From: Luteibacter aegosomatis
GTDB taxonomy: Bacteria > Pseudomonadota > Gammaproteobacteria > Xanthomonadales > Rhodanobacteraceae
NCBI RefSeq assembly: GCF_023078455.1
Contig: NZ_CP095740.1
Span: 3,894,001-3,958,000 of the forward strand
DNA: 64,000 bases
Direction: 5' to 3'
The translations under genes and the position numbers were made by a program. This document shows positions 1-7,942 of the stretch, piece after piece. Positions within the stretch are counted from its first letter, which is position 1. Every line of letters starts with the position of its first letter. The notes beneath the pieces were generated by a model. It did no database searches. It was not told the origin of the DNA and worked only from the letters and a program-made list of their open reading frames with translations.

Positions 1-845
1 ATGCCTTCCCAGGGATCCGCCTCCAGGCTGCGCCCTCGCCTTACCGCCTTGTTCATATCGAACGCCGCGCCCGTCTTCAACCGCGCGATCTCCTCCCAGC
101 GCACGGGCATCGCCACCGGCGCCCCTTCCCTCGCCCGCAACGACCATCCGGTGACGCTCGTGGCGCCGCGCGTGTTGCGCAGCCAGTCGATGAAGATCAG
201 CCCCTCGCGCTTGGCCTTGCTCGCCTGGGCGATGTAGCGCTTCGGCGCATCGGCCACCATGGCGTCCGCGATGCCTTCGCAGAAAGCCTTCACCGCATCC
301 CACGACGGTCCCGTGCGGAAGGGCGCCACGACGTGCAGGCCCTTGCCGCCCGACGTGCGCACGAAGCTCGTCAAACCGATATCGCCCAGGCGCTCGCGAA
401 TCTCGCGCGCCGCCGCCACGATGTCTTTCCAGGGCACGCCCTTGGCGGGGTCCAGGTCGAAGATGAGGCGATCGGGCTTGTCCGGATCGTCCACGTGCGA
501 ACCCCACGGATGGAATTCGAGGGTATTCATCTGCACCAGTTCGATGACACCGGCGACGTCCTCGACGTAGATGTACTGCGCTTCGTCGCCACCCTTCTCT
601 TCCAGCACCACGGGTTTGACGTGACGGCCCAGCGTGTCGGCATGGTGTTTCTGGAAGAAACAGGCGCTGCCCAGTCCGCCGGGGCAACGCACCAGCGACA
701 GCGGTCGACGCGCGAGCTCGGGCAGCATCCATGCCGCGACGCTCTCGTAGTACGCCACCACCTCTCCCTTCGTCGGCCCACCGGGCCCGAAGACCTCGCG
801 CTCGGGGTGGGTCACGTTGACGCCGGCGACGGTGAGCGCCGCCAT
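1..845 (-). CDS. ligD: LigD-type NHEJ primase-polymerase domain (partial, runs off window start)
   Basis: This reading frame translates as a LigD polymerase domain (archaeo-eukaryotic primase fold), which fills or extends broken DNA ends with nucleotides before ligation. The ATG at 845 lies one base after the Ku stop, so the two genes form an operon. Visible landmarks are the catalytic acidic pair in the motif DLDP (about residue 140), the SGGKGLH loop and a terminal DPW motif typical of the end of this domain. The frame is open to base 1, so the 281 visible residues cover nearly the whole polymerase domain. The gene may end just outside or continue into phosphoesterase and ligase domains; if it continues, the polymerase is N-terminal, as in mycobacteria, and not C-terminal as in Pseudomonas LigD. 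Confidence 0.85.
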   Translation of the reverse strand, partial: MAALTVAGVNVTHPEREVFGPGGPTKGEVVAYYESVAAWMLPELARRPLSLVRCPGGLGSACFFQKHHADTLGRHVKPVVLEEKGGDEAQYIYVEDVAGVIELVQMNTLEFHPWGSHVDDPDKPDRLIFDLDPAKGVPWKDIVAAAREIRERLGDIGLTSFVRTSGGKGLHVVAPFRTGPSWDAVKAFCEGIADAMVADAPKRYIAQASKAKREGLIFIDWLRNTRGATSVTGWSLRAREGAPVAMPVRWEEIARLKTGAAFDMNKAVRRGRSLEADPWEG

Positions 846-846
846 G

Positions 847-1767
847 TCAGCTCGCCCGGCGGCGTTTCGCGGGCGCCTTGCGCGCGGGCGTCTTCTTCGC
901 CGCGGCTTTCTTCGCCGTCTTCTTGGCCGGCGCCTTCTTGGCGGCGGTCTTCTTCGCCGGCGTGCGCTCCTTGGCGCCGATGCTCTTCTTCAGCAAGGCC
1001 ATGAAGTCGACGACGTTGGTGGTGGCGTTCTCCGGCGTGCGCTCGTCCTCGTCGTCGACCGTGGCGGTGACGCCCTTGCTCTTGAGCCGCTTTTCGATGG
1101 CCTTGCGCAGCTTCTCGCGGAACTCGTCGCGGTAGTCCGTCGGCTTCCACTTGCCCGACATCGAATTGATCAGGTCGACGGCCATGTCCATTTCGCGCGA
1201 CGAGATCCGGTAATCCGACGCCGCCTTGTCCGGCAGCGCGTATTCGCCGACATCCACGATTTCGGACGCGTAACGCAGCAAGTTGAGCAGCAACGCGTCA
1301 TCCTGCGGATAGACCGCCGCGAGATATTCCTTGGTACGGATCACCACTCGCCCGATGCCGACCTTGCCCGTCTTCTTCAACGTCTCGCGGAGCAGCACGT
1401 AACCCTTCTCCGCTTTTTTCGCGGGCACCAGCACGTACGGCTTCTCGTAGTAGGCGGGTGATATCTCCTTGCCGTCGACGAAGGTATCGATCTCCACCGT
1501 TTCATGGGCATCGCTGGCGGCGTGGCGGATGTCCTCCTCTTCGAGCACCACGTAGTTGCCCTTCTGGTACTCGAAGGCCTTGACGATCTCCTTCCACGGC
1601 ACCTCGTCGCCGGTCTCGGCATTGACGCGCTCATAGCGGACCGGCGTGTTGTCGCGCTGGTCGAGCATGCGGAAATGCAGGTCGTTGCGCCGCTCGCCCG
1701 ACATCAGGCGGATGGGCACGTTGAGCAGGCCGAACGAGAGCGTTCCGGTCCAGATGGGACGGGCCAT
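847..1767 (-). CDS. ku: Ku, DNA end-binding protein of bacterial NHEJ
   Basis: A 306-residue bacterial Ku homodimer subunit, which rings double-strand DNA ends and recruits LigD. The N-terminus (ARPIWTGTLSFGLLNVP) is the classical start of the Ku core beta-barrel, which runs to about residue 255. After it comes a lysine/alanine/proline-rich tail with repeated KKTAAKKAPAKK-like units and a basic RRRAS end. Such tails in other bacterial Ku proteins bind DNA and allow threading along it. The gene is followed one base later by the LigD-type polymerase, so end binding and end processing are co-expressed. Length and domain content are normal for the family. Confidence 0.95.
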   Translation of the reverse strand: MARPIWTGTLSFGLLNVPIRLMSGERRNDLHFRMLDQRDNTPVRYERVNAETGDEVPWKEIVKAFEYQKGNYVVLEEEDIRHAASDAHETVEIDTFVDGKEISPAYYEKPYVLVPAKKAEKGYVLLRETLKKTGKVGIGRVVIRTKEYLAAVYPQDDALLLNLLRYASEIVDVGEYALPDKAASDYRISSREMDMAVDLINSMSGKWKPTDYRDEFREKLRKAIEKRLKSKGVTATVDDEDERTPENATTNVVDFMALLKKSIGAKERTPAKKTAAKKAPAKKTAKKAAAKKTPARKAPAKRRRAS

Positions 1768-1839
1768 GGGGCGATCCTCGGGCTCACGGGACCCTGAGGA
1801 TCACCCCGGGCATGTGGATGCGAGGTCGAGGCTAGCCCC

Positions 1840-1917
1840 TTCGCCGACACGGTCGGCTCCCACTCCTCCGGTAGCAAGCTCACTACCGGAGGGGTGGGAG
1901 CCGATCGTATCGGCGAA
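1840..1917. repeat. palindromic element, copy A (divergent sequence, same structure)
   Basis: About 35-bp inverted arms (1840-1874 and 1883-1917) flank a loop of 8 bases. It has the same layout as the copies at 6877, 12937, 49383 and 62502: an outer stem that contains a small hairpin in each arm, then a GGCTCCCAC-type block and a GGTAG tip. The small hairpin reads GCCGAC/GTCGGC here, but GCGGAC/GTCCGC in the other copies, so the paired bases changed together. It lies between the ku start and the CocE-like gene stop, both minus strand. Confidence 0.85.
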
Positions 1918-1934
1918 GCAAGCTGGCCCCGTCG

Positions 1935-3845
1935 TTACTTACCCTGCACCACCGGCAACTCGATGGCGCTCGCCATCCCCGCCGTATGCCACACCTGCTG
2001 CGTCGCCTTCACGTAATCCGACGGCTTGGCGAAGAAGATGTTCGGCACGTAGGTCTGCGGGTTGCGGTCGTACAGGGGGAACCACGACGACTGTACCTGC
2101 ACCATCACCCGGTGGCCCGGCTGGAAGGTGTGGTTCACGGTGGGCAGGCCGAACCTGTACTGCAACGGGGTATTCGCCGTGAGGGCCTTCGGCGCCGAGA
2201 AGCTTTCGCGGTAACGGCCGCGGAAGATGTCCATCGACACGCTCAGCTCGTAGCCGCCCATCGTCGGCGACGAGGCGTTCGTATCCGGGTAGACGTCGAT
2301 GAGCTTCACCACCCAGTCGCTGTCCGTGCCGCTGGTGGAGGCGTAGAGGTTCACCTGGGGCGCGCCGGCCACGCGCAGCGGCTCCTTCAGCGGCTCGGTG
2401 ACGTAGGTAAGCACGTCGGGGCGACCGTCGACGAAGCGCTGGTCCTGCACCAGCCAGGTCGTCCACGACTGGCGATCGGCGAAGTGCACCGGACGCGGCA
2501 CGTAGGGCACGGGCTTGGCCGGGTCGGACACGTATTCGTCGTACTTCGCCGCGCCCTCGGCCGGGGCGGCGAACGAGAGGCCGCCGTTCGCCTCGAGGTA
2601 AAGGGGCTTCGTCGTCCTTCCCTGGGGCCAGGCGTTGAAGCGGTCCCAGTGATCCGCTCCGGTGTCGTAGATGAATACCGGCGGCGTCTTCGCCTTGGGC
2701 GCGCCGTCGACGAGATACTGGTTGAAGAACGGCAAGAGCACGTCGCGACGGAACTGCAGCGCGGTATCGCCGCTCCAGTTCAGCGCGCCCAGCGACGAGG
2801 CGTTGTAATTCACCTGGCTGTGCCGCCACGGGCCCATCACCAGGTAGTTCATGTCGTTGTTCTTGTCCTTGGGCTCCATCGCCTGATAGCTATGGATGGC
2901 GCCCCACATGTCTTCCTGGTCCCACAGGCCCTGCAGCCACATCGTGGGCACCTTGAGCGGCTGCTTCGCCATCTCGCGGTCCAGCGCCTGCTCCTCCCAG
3001 AAGGCATCGTAGGCGGGATGCTCGCTGAGCTTGCGCCAGAACGGCAACTGGTCGAGACCGTTGGCGCGGGCATAGTCGCCGGCGGAGCCCGCGCGCAGGA
3101 AGTTGGCGTAATCGTCGTAACCCTCGCGGGGCACCGAGGCGCCCTTGCCGCGCTGGGTGTTCTGGCCGGTGAGGTAATCGAAGTTGGTCTGGCGGAAGGC
3201 GCCGTAGTGGAACCAGTCGTCGCCCATCCAGCCGTCCACCATCGGGCTTTCCGGCGCGGCCACCTTGAGCGCCGGATGCGGATTGACCAGGGCCATCACC
3301 ACGGTGAAGCCCTCGTACGAGGAACCCAGCATGCCGACCTTGCCGTTGGACTCGGGCACGTTCTTGCTGAGCCAGTCGATGGTGTCCCAGGCGTCGGTGG
3401 AATGGTCGACCTTGGTGTCGTTGAGCGGGCCGCGCAGCGGCCGGGTCATGACGTAGTCGCCCTCGGAGCCGTACTTGCCGCGCACGTCCTGGAACACGCG
3501 GATGTAACCGGCGTCGACGAACACCTCGTCACCCTCGGGCAGCAGGTTGCGCATGGTGGGTGAATCGCTGCGAGCGGCCCGGCCATCGGCGTTGTAGGGC
3601 GTGCGGGTCAGCAGGATCGGCGCATGCTTCGCGCCCTTGGGAATCACGATGACGGTATGCAGCTTCACGCCATCGCGCATCGGGATCTCGACGGTCCGCT
3701 TGACGTAATCGTTGGCGGCGGTGGGCTGGTCGAACTTCGCCGGGATGTCCGGCGTCATCGGCGCGGTCTGGGCGGCGGCGACGGGGCAAGCGATCGCCAG
3801 GGAGAGAGCTAGCGACACGAACAGGGGGCGGCGCGAGAGGGGCAT
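1935..3845 (-). CDS. secreted CocE/NonD-family hydrolase (X-Pro dipeptidyl-peptidase S15 type)
   Basis: A 636-residue alpha/beta hydrolase related to cocaine esterase CocE and X-Pro dipeptidyl-peptidases. The chosen ATG at 3845 has AGGAAGG upstream and begins a clear signal peptide (SRRPLFVSLALSLAIA, cleavage near AAAQ); a longer upstream frame is low-complexity and overlaps the neighbouring lipoprotein. The nucleophile elbow is GSSYEG with Ser176. A long insertion (about 190-330) is the usual helical cap, and the last 200 residues form the jelly-roll domain of the family. It probably acts in the periplasm on esters, glutaryl-amides or proline peptides; the substrate cannot be told from sequence. 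Confidence 0.88.
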   Translation of the reverse strand: MPLSRRPLFVSLALSLAIACPVAAAQTAPMTPDIPAKFDQPTAANDYVKRTVEIPMRDGVKLHTVIVIPKGAKHAPILLTRTPYNADGRAARSDSPTMRNLLPEGDEVFVDAGYIRVFQDVRGKYGSEGDYVMTRPLRGPLNDTKVDHSTDAWDTIDWLSKNVPESNGKVGMLGSSYEGFTVVMALVNPHPALKVAAPESPMVDGWMGDDWFHYGAFRQTNFDYLTGQNTQRGKGASVPREGYDDYANFLRAGSAGDYARANGLDQLPFWRKLSEHPAYDAFWEEQALDREMAKQPLKVPTMWLQGLWDQEDMWGAIHSYQAMEPKDKNNDMNYLVMGPWRHSQVNYNASSLGALNWSGDTALQFRRDVLLPFFNQYLVDGAPKAKTPPVFIYDTGADHWDRFNAWPQGRTTKPLYLEANGGLSFAAPAEGAAKYDEYVSDPAKPVPYVPRPVHFADRQSWTTWLVQDQRFVDGRPDVLTYVTEPLKEPLRVAGAPQVNLYASTSGTDSDWVVKLIDVYPDTNASSPTMGGYELSVSMDIFRGRYRESFSAPKALTANTPLQYRFGLPTVNHTFQPGHRVMVQVQSSWFPLYDRNPQTYVPNIFFAKPSDYVKATQQVWHTAGMASAIELPVVQGK

Positions 3846-3942
3846 GGGGACCTTCCTGCGGTTGGCTGGGACGAAACCGTCCAAGCCTGCCCTATCCGGC
3901 ATGGCATCACCTAGGCCATCGGTCATGCTTTCTCGTGGCATG

Positions 3943-3982
3943 AAAAAAGCCCGCCGCGCCCCTGGAGGCGCGGCGGGCTTTC
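3943..3982 (-). terminator. intrinsic terminator after the small lipoprotein gene
   Basis: A 12-bp perfect GC-rich stem (3949-3960 with 3967-3978) has a 6-base loop. On the minus strand it is followed by six T residues, a textbook rho-independent terminator 11 bp past the lipoprotein stop. It separates that gene from the CocE-like gene downstream. Confidence 0.93.
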
Positions 3983-3993
3983 GATGAGGCGTA

Positions 3994-4248
3994 TTACTGC
4001 TGGGCGGCGGTCGAAGCCGGGGCCGGAGCGGCCGTGCCAGCGGCGGCCGGAGCCTCCGTCGGAGCGGCGGTCGAAGCGGCGGCCGGAGCGGCGCTGTTGT
4101 CCGCCGGAGCGGCAGCGGCGGTCGAGGCGGCAGCCGGGGCGGTGGAAGCGGCGGCCGGGGCGTTGGCGGCCGAATCGTCGGACTTGTTGCAACCCGACAG
4201 GGCGGCGACGGCGGCGAAAGCCAGGACGGTGATCGAAGCAAGCTTCAT
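3994..4248 (-). CDS. small Ala/Pro/Thr-rich lipoprotein
   Basis: An 84-residue predicted lipoprotein with a signal sequence ending in lipobox LSGC (Cys20). The mature part is almost entirely Ala, Pro, Ser and Thr with imperfect repeats of the type PAAASTA, and is probably disordered or extended. A GAGGAG Shine-Dalgarno sits about 10 bases before the ATG and a strong terminator follows, so it is a monocistronic expressed unit. No family function is recognised. By its composition it may be a flexible envelope tether or a small structural lipoprotein; this is a guess. Confidence 0.8.
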   Translation of the reverse strand: MKLASITVLAFAAVAALSGCNKSDDSAANAPAAASTAPAAASTAAAAPADNSAAPAAASTAAPTEAPAAAGTAAPAPASTAAQQ

Positions 4249-4751
4249 GATGGGAGACTCCTCATTCGTTATTTATGGATGCAGGCACGGCGCAGGTACC
4301 CCTCGAACGAAGGGCCCACCACGGCTTTCGCCGCTCCTGCCGGCGGATCAATGTAACACCCCTGGGCGCTCCCATCCGGGACGGTAGCGCGAAAGGATCG
4401 GACAACGGTGAAGCGAGTCCGGCCGGTGGCAAGACACGTTCTCGCTCATTTTCAGAGGAATCGGGTCTTCACGCACGCGGTCGGCGAATCATTTTGTCAT
4501 TACGAAGTTGCAATTTACACCCCGGAATCGCGCGATGCCGGGCGATATGGCGGGACGGCTCGGCGGCGACGCCGACGATTATCACGCAAACGTATGATCC
4601 ACGAGCGGTGGTCGGGAAGCGCGGGGGTCCGAACATCGGCGTACAGGCACGGTTCACGGCGCCATCGAGCGCCTTCGTGTCCTGCGAATCGCCGATAAGA
4701 CTAGCCACGTATGAGTTGTCGATTACCCGTCCGCAAAGGTCGTTCGAGCCG
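4249..4751. other. 503-bp intergenic region without a supported gene
   Basis: The region lies between the rhtA stop and the lipoprotein start, both minus strand. It holds the lipoprotein Shine-Dalgarno and presumably its promoter; an AT-rich patch near 4475-4520 and another at 4268-4280 are the only promoter-like stretches. The short open frames here have no recognisable protein character and no good ribosome site. No RNA gene or repeat was recognised. Confidence 0.5.
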
Positions 4752-5630
4752 TTACCCGGCCAGTTCCGCCGATGGCGGCGGGGCTCGCCCGACGGTCATC
4801 GTGCTGCCGACGGAGGCCGTCACGATGAACCCGATGGCCAGCCATTGCGACGGGACGAGATGCTCCCCGAGCAGGACCATGGCCAGCAACGCGGTCACCG
4901 CCGGCTCCATGCTCACCATCACGCCATAGGTTTCCCTGGGCAGGCGCTTGAGCGCCATCATTTCCAGGGACATGGGTATCGCACTGGAGACCACGGCCAC
5001 ACCCAGGCCTGCCAGCAGCACCCAGGGTTCGAGCAGGCTCGCGCCGGCGTGGGCCACGCCGTACGGCACCACCACCAGGCTCGCCGCGACGAGCCCCAGC
5101 GATACCGAGTGCCCCGCATGCAAGTGGCCGGCCTGTTTGCCGAACAGGATGTACAGCGCCCAGCAGACCGCCGCGCCGAGCGCGAACAGGACCCCGGTCC
5201 GGTCGAGGGCGGCATCGTGGCCGAGCGGCAGCAGGATGGCCAGGCCGACGATGGCGCAGGCCAGCCAGACGAAGTCGACCGCACGGCGCGACGACAGCAT
5301 CGCCACCGCCAACGGTCCGCTGAACTCGATAGCCACCGCGATGCCGAAGGGAATCGTTCGCAGCGACATGTAGAAGAGCAGGTTCATGAGGCCCAGGGTG
5401 AGCCCGTAGCGAATCACGTAACCGGCATCGCGACGGCTGAGCGGCCAGCGCCAGGGGCGCCACAGGGCAAGGAGCACCAGGGCGGAGAACCCGACGCGCA
5501 GGGCCGAGGTACCCTCGGCGCCCACGAGCGGAAACAGCCGTTTGGCGAACGACGTGCCGATCGACAGCGAGACGATGGAGCCGAGGACGGCCAGGGCAGG
5601 GAACCAGGGAACGGAACGATGGTTGGTCAT
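4752..5630 (-). CDS. rhtA: RhtA-like threonine/homoserine exporter (EamA/DMT family)
   Basis: A 292-residue inner-membrane protein with ten predicted transmembrane helices in two EamA repeats. Blocks characteristic of RhtA are present: AKRLFPLVGAEG near the N-terminus, FSGPLAVAMLSSRR and FVWL in the centre, and the second-repeat LPRETYGVMVSMEPA. Family members export threonine, homoserine and other amino acids or analogues. It is divergent from a PLP aminotransferase with a short palindrome between them, so exporter and enzyme may share regulation. An EamA exporter with another amino-acid substrate is possible. Confidence 0.85.
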   Translation of the reverse strand: MTNHRSVPWFPALAVLGSIVSLSIGTSFAKRLFPLVGAEGTSALRVGFSALVLLALWRPWRWPLSRRDAGYVIRYGLTLGLMNLLFYMSLRTIPFGIAVAIEFSGPLAVAMLSSRRAVDFVWLACAIVGLAILLPLGHDAALDRTGVLFALGAAVCWALYILFGKQAGHLHAGHSVSLGLVAASLVVVPYGVAHAGASLLEPWVLLAGLGVAVVSSAIPMSLEMMALKRLPRETYGVMVSMEPAVTALLAMVLLGEHLVPSQWLAIGFIVTASVGSTMTVGRAPPPSAELAG

Positions 5631-5705
5631 CGGCGAACTGTATCGACATCCCTACGCCCGCGGGAGGGCACCGCATCGGCGCCCGTTGAATACTTTTCGT
5701 AAATC

Positions 5706-5722
5706 TGAGACAAATAGTCTCA
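5706..5722. promoter_or_regulatory. inverted repeat in the rhtA/aminotransferase divergent region
   Basis: TGAGAC and GTCTCA are perfect 6-bp arms around a 5-bp AT-rich centre, 20 bases upstream of the aminotransferase ATG. The position fits an operator or the core promoter of the divergent pair. The regulator is not identifiable here. Confidence 0.4.
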
Positions 5723-5741
5723 ATACGTCCGGAACCATACC

Positions 5742-6869
5742 ATGACCGCCCTTCCCGACTTCCGCCTGGAAACCTACTTCTCTCGTTGGGAGTTCGCGGC
5801 GCGGTACAACCTCGCCGCGTCCGACGCGCAAAGCATGCGCCTCTCGGCGTTGCTTGCCCTGGCCTCCCCCGAAGACCGCGAACGCTTCGACACGCTGCAC
5901 CTGGGTTACACCCAGACCTACGGCGACCCGGAACTGCGGCAGACCATCGCCGGCCTGTACGAGGCACGCGTGGCCCACGACGTACTCTGCTTCGCGGGCG
6001 CGGAGGAGGGTCTCTACGTGGCGATGAAGGTATTGCTCGACCCCGGCGACCACGCCATCGTGGTGACCCCGAACTATCAGTCGGCGGAGACCGTTCCCGC
6101 CGCCCTATGCGACGTGAGCGGCGTGGCGCTGGACCCTCGCGACGACTGGTCGCTCGACATCGATGCCGTCGCCGCCGCCATCCGCCCGAACACGCGCCTG
6201 ATATCGATCAACTTCCCGCACAACCCCACCGGCAAGATCCTCGAGCGCGACCGTTTCGATGCCCTGGTGGACCTCTGCCGCCGGCACGGCATCTGGCTGT
6301 TCAGCGACGAGGTGTACCGCGAGCTCGGGCCCACGAGGGCCGTGCACCTGCCGGCCGCGGTGGACGCCTACGAGCGCGGCGTGTCGCTGGGCGTGATGTC
6401 CAAGGCCTACGGTCTGCCCGGCCTGCGCATCGGCTGGATCGCCTGCCGCGATCGCGACGTGCTGCAACGCATGGAGCGCTACAAGCACTATCTCTCGATC
6501 TGCAACGCGGGACCGTCGGAAGTGCTCGCGATGATCGCCCTGAAAGCGCGCGACACGATCCTGGCCCGCATCCGCGCGACGATCGACGGCAACCTCGATC
6601 TCCTCGACCGCTTCTTCGCTCGCTGGGCGGACCGCTTCGAGTGGTATCGGCCCGACGGCGGCTGCGTGGCTTATCCGCGTTACCTGGGAGCCGAGGGCGT
6701 GGAGGCCTTCGCGGACCGACTGGTGGAGGAAGCGGGCGTCTTGCTGCTGCCCGCGTCGAATTACGCATCGACCCTCATGCCCACGCCCACCGACCGCTTC
6801 CGCATCGGCTTCGGCCGTAGCGATTGCGCGCAAGCGCTGGATGCCTTCGAGCGGTACCTCGAACGTTGA
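5742..6869 (+). CDS. PLP-dependent aminotransferase, class I/II
   Basis: A 375-residue fold-type I aminotransferase. The PLP lysine is Lys221 in MSKAYGLPGLRIGW, with the FPHNPTG block (158-164) and SDEVY (188-192) supplying the usual Asn, Asp and Tyr cofactor contacts. It is close to the group that includes capreomycidine-synthase-like and putative amino-acid aminotransferases, so the substrate remains open. The gene is divergent from rhtA and convergent with the PdxI-like reductase. Its stop is followed within 10 bases by a long palindromic element that may end transcription. Confidence 0.88.
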   Translation: MTALPDFRLETYFSRWEFAARYNLAASDAQSMRLSALLALASPEDRERFDTLHLGYTQTYGDPELRQTIAGLYEARVAHDVLCFAGAEEGLYVAMKVLLDPGDHAIVVTPNYQSAETVPAALCDVSGVALDPRDDWSLDIDAVAAAIRPNTRLISINFPHNPTGKILERDRFDALVDLCRRHGIWLFSDEVYRELGPTRAVHLPAAVDAYERGVSLGVMSKAYGLPGLRIGWIACRDRDVLQRMERYKHYLSICNAGPSEVLAMIALKARDTILARIRATIDGNLDLLDRFFARWADRFEWYRPDGGCVAYPRYLGAEGVEAFADRLVEEAGVLLLPASNYASTLMPTPTDRFRIGFGRSDCAQALDAFERYLER

Positions 6870-6876
6870 CGGGTCC

Positions 6877-6957
6877 CCATCGCGGACAGGGTCCGCTCCC
6901 ACCCTTCGGTAGGCAAGCTTCCTACCGAAGGGTGGGAGCGGACCCTGTCCGCGATGG
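6877..6957. repeat. palindromic element, copy B
   Basis: A nearly perfect inverted repeat: arms of about 37 bp (from 6877 and to 6957) with a short AAGCTT-containing loop. Each arm begins with a small hairpin CGCGGAC-AGG-GTCCGCG. It lies between the convergent stops of the aminotransferase and the PdxI-like gene and is well placed to act as a bidirectional terminator. Confidence 0.93.
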
Positions 6958-6972
6958 CGTACGGCGCGGTCT

Positions 6973-7845
6973 CTACGAGGCCCTCGTGCCGATGGCGTCG
7001 AGTTCGCTCAGCACCTCAGACAGGTCAAGCTCCGCCGCCGCCAGGTTCTCGCGCAGGTGCCCTACCGATGACGTCCCCGGAATCAGCAACACGTTCGGCG
7101 AACGATGCAGCAGCCACGCCAGCGCCACCTGCATCGGCGTGGCCCCAAGGCGTTGGGCCACCGCCGACAACGCGTCGGACTGCAGCGGCGAGAAGCCGCC
7201 CAACGGGAAGAACGGCACGTAGGCGATACCCATCCCATGCAACGCGTCCAGCAGGGCATCGTCGTTTCGTTGCACCAGGTTGTACTGGTTCTGCACGCAG
7301 ACGACCGGCGCGATGCCCTGGGCCTCCTTGACCTGCGTGAGCGTCACGTTGCTCAGCCCGAGGTGGCGGATCTTGCCTTCCTCGCGAAGCCTGGCCAGCG
7401 CGCCGAACGACTCGGCGATCGACCCTTCCGCCGGCTCGTGGATGGCGCCCATGTTGCGGAAATTCACCACATCCAGCACGTCCACGCCGAGGTTGCGGAG
7501 GTTGTCTTCCACGCCCCGGCGCAATTCGTCCGGACGCATCGCGGGATTCCACGATGCGTCATCGCCGCGCGTCGCGCCCACCTTCGTCACGAGGGTGAGA
7601 TCGTCCGCATAGGGTGCCAGCGCCTCGCGGATGATCTGATTGGTGACGTGCGGGCCGTAGAAATCGCTGGTGTCGATATGGTTCACGCCCGAGGCCACCG
7701 CCTCGCGCAGCACCGCCAGCGCGGCGGCGCGATCCTTCGGCGGACCGAACACGCCGGGCCCGGCCAGCTGCATGGCGCCGTAGCCCATGCGGTTCACGCG
7801 GCGGTCGCCGAGGGCGTAGGTGCCGGCCTTGCTTACGTTGCTCAT
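6973..7845 (-). CDS. pdxI: aldo/keto reductase, PdxI/YdbC type (pyridoxal reductase)
   Basis: A 290-residue TIM-barrel NADPH reductase closely resembling E. coli YdbC, which has been renamed PdxI for pyridoxal reduction to pyridoxine. Shared blocks include NRMGYGAMQLAGPGVFGPP, HIDTSDFYGPHVTNQIIREAL and YVPFFPLGGF. The Asp, Tyr and Lys of the AKR tetrad are present (DTSDFYG, VTKVG); the usual catalytic His position reads DVVNFRN, with Asn, as I also recall for E. coli YdbC. The ATG at 7845 has GGAGAGG upstream; longer upstream frame is not coding-like. A divergent LysR gene is the likely regulator. Confidence 0.85.
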   Translation of the reverse strand: MSNVSKAGTYALGDRRVNRMGYGAMQLAGPGVFGPPKDRAAALAVLREAVASGVNHIDTSDFYGPHVTNQIIREALAPYADDLTLVTKVGATRGDDASWNPAMRPDELRRGVEDNLRNLGVDVLDVVNFRNMGAIHEPAEGSIAESFGALARLREEGKIRHLGLSNVTLTQVKEAQGIAPVVCVQNQYNLVQRNDDALLDALHGMGIAYVPFFPLGGFSPLQSDALSAVAQRLGATPMQVALAWLLHRSPNVLLIPGTSSVGHLRENLAAAELDLSEVLSELDAIGTRAS

Positions 7846-7942
7846 CTGCCTCTCCAAGGTTGAATACGCCGACGAGCATAGGGATTGACCGGTTGCACGA
7901 TAATCCGGTGGAATCGGCACGGGCTGTACGGAAATCCGAACA

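Noticed and set aside
3846..4241. N-terminal extension of the CocE-like gene
   Set aside because: It would overlap the lipoprotein gene and pass through that gene's strong terminator; the chosen start has a Shine-Dalgarno and signal peptide.
4469..4708. 79-codon minus-strand frame in the 503-bp gap
   Set aside because: No ribosome site, no hydrophobic core or motif; it looks like chance.
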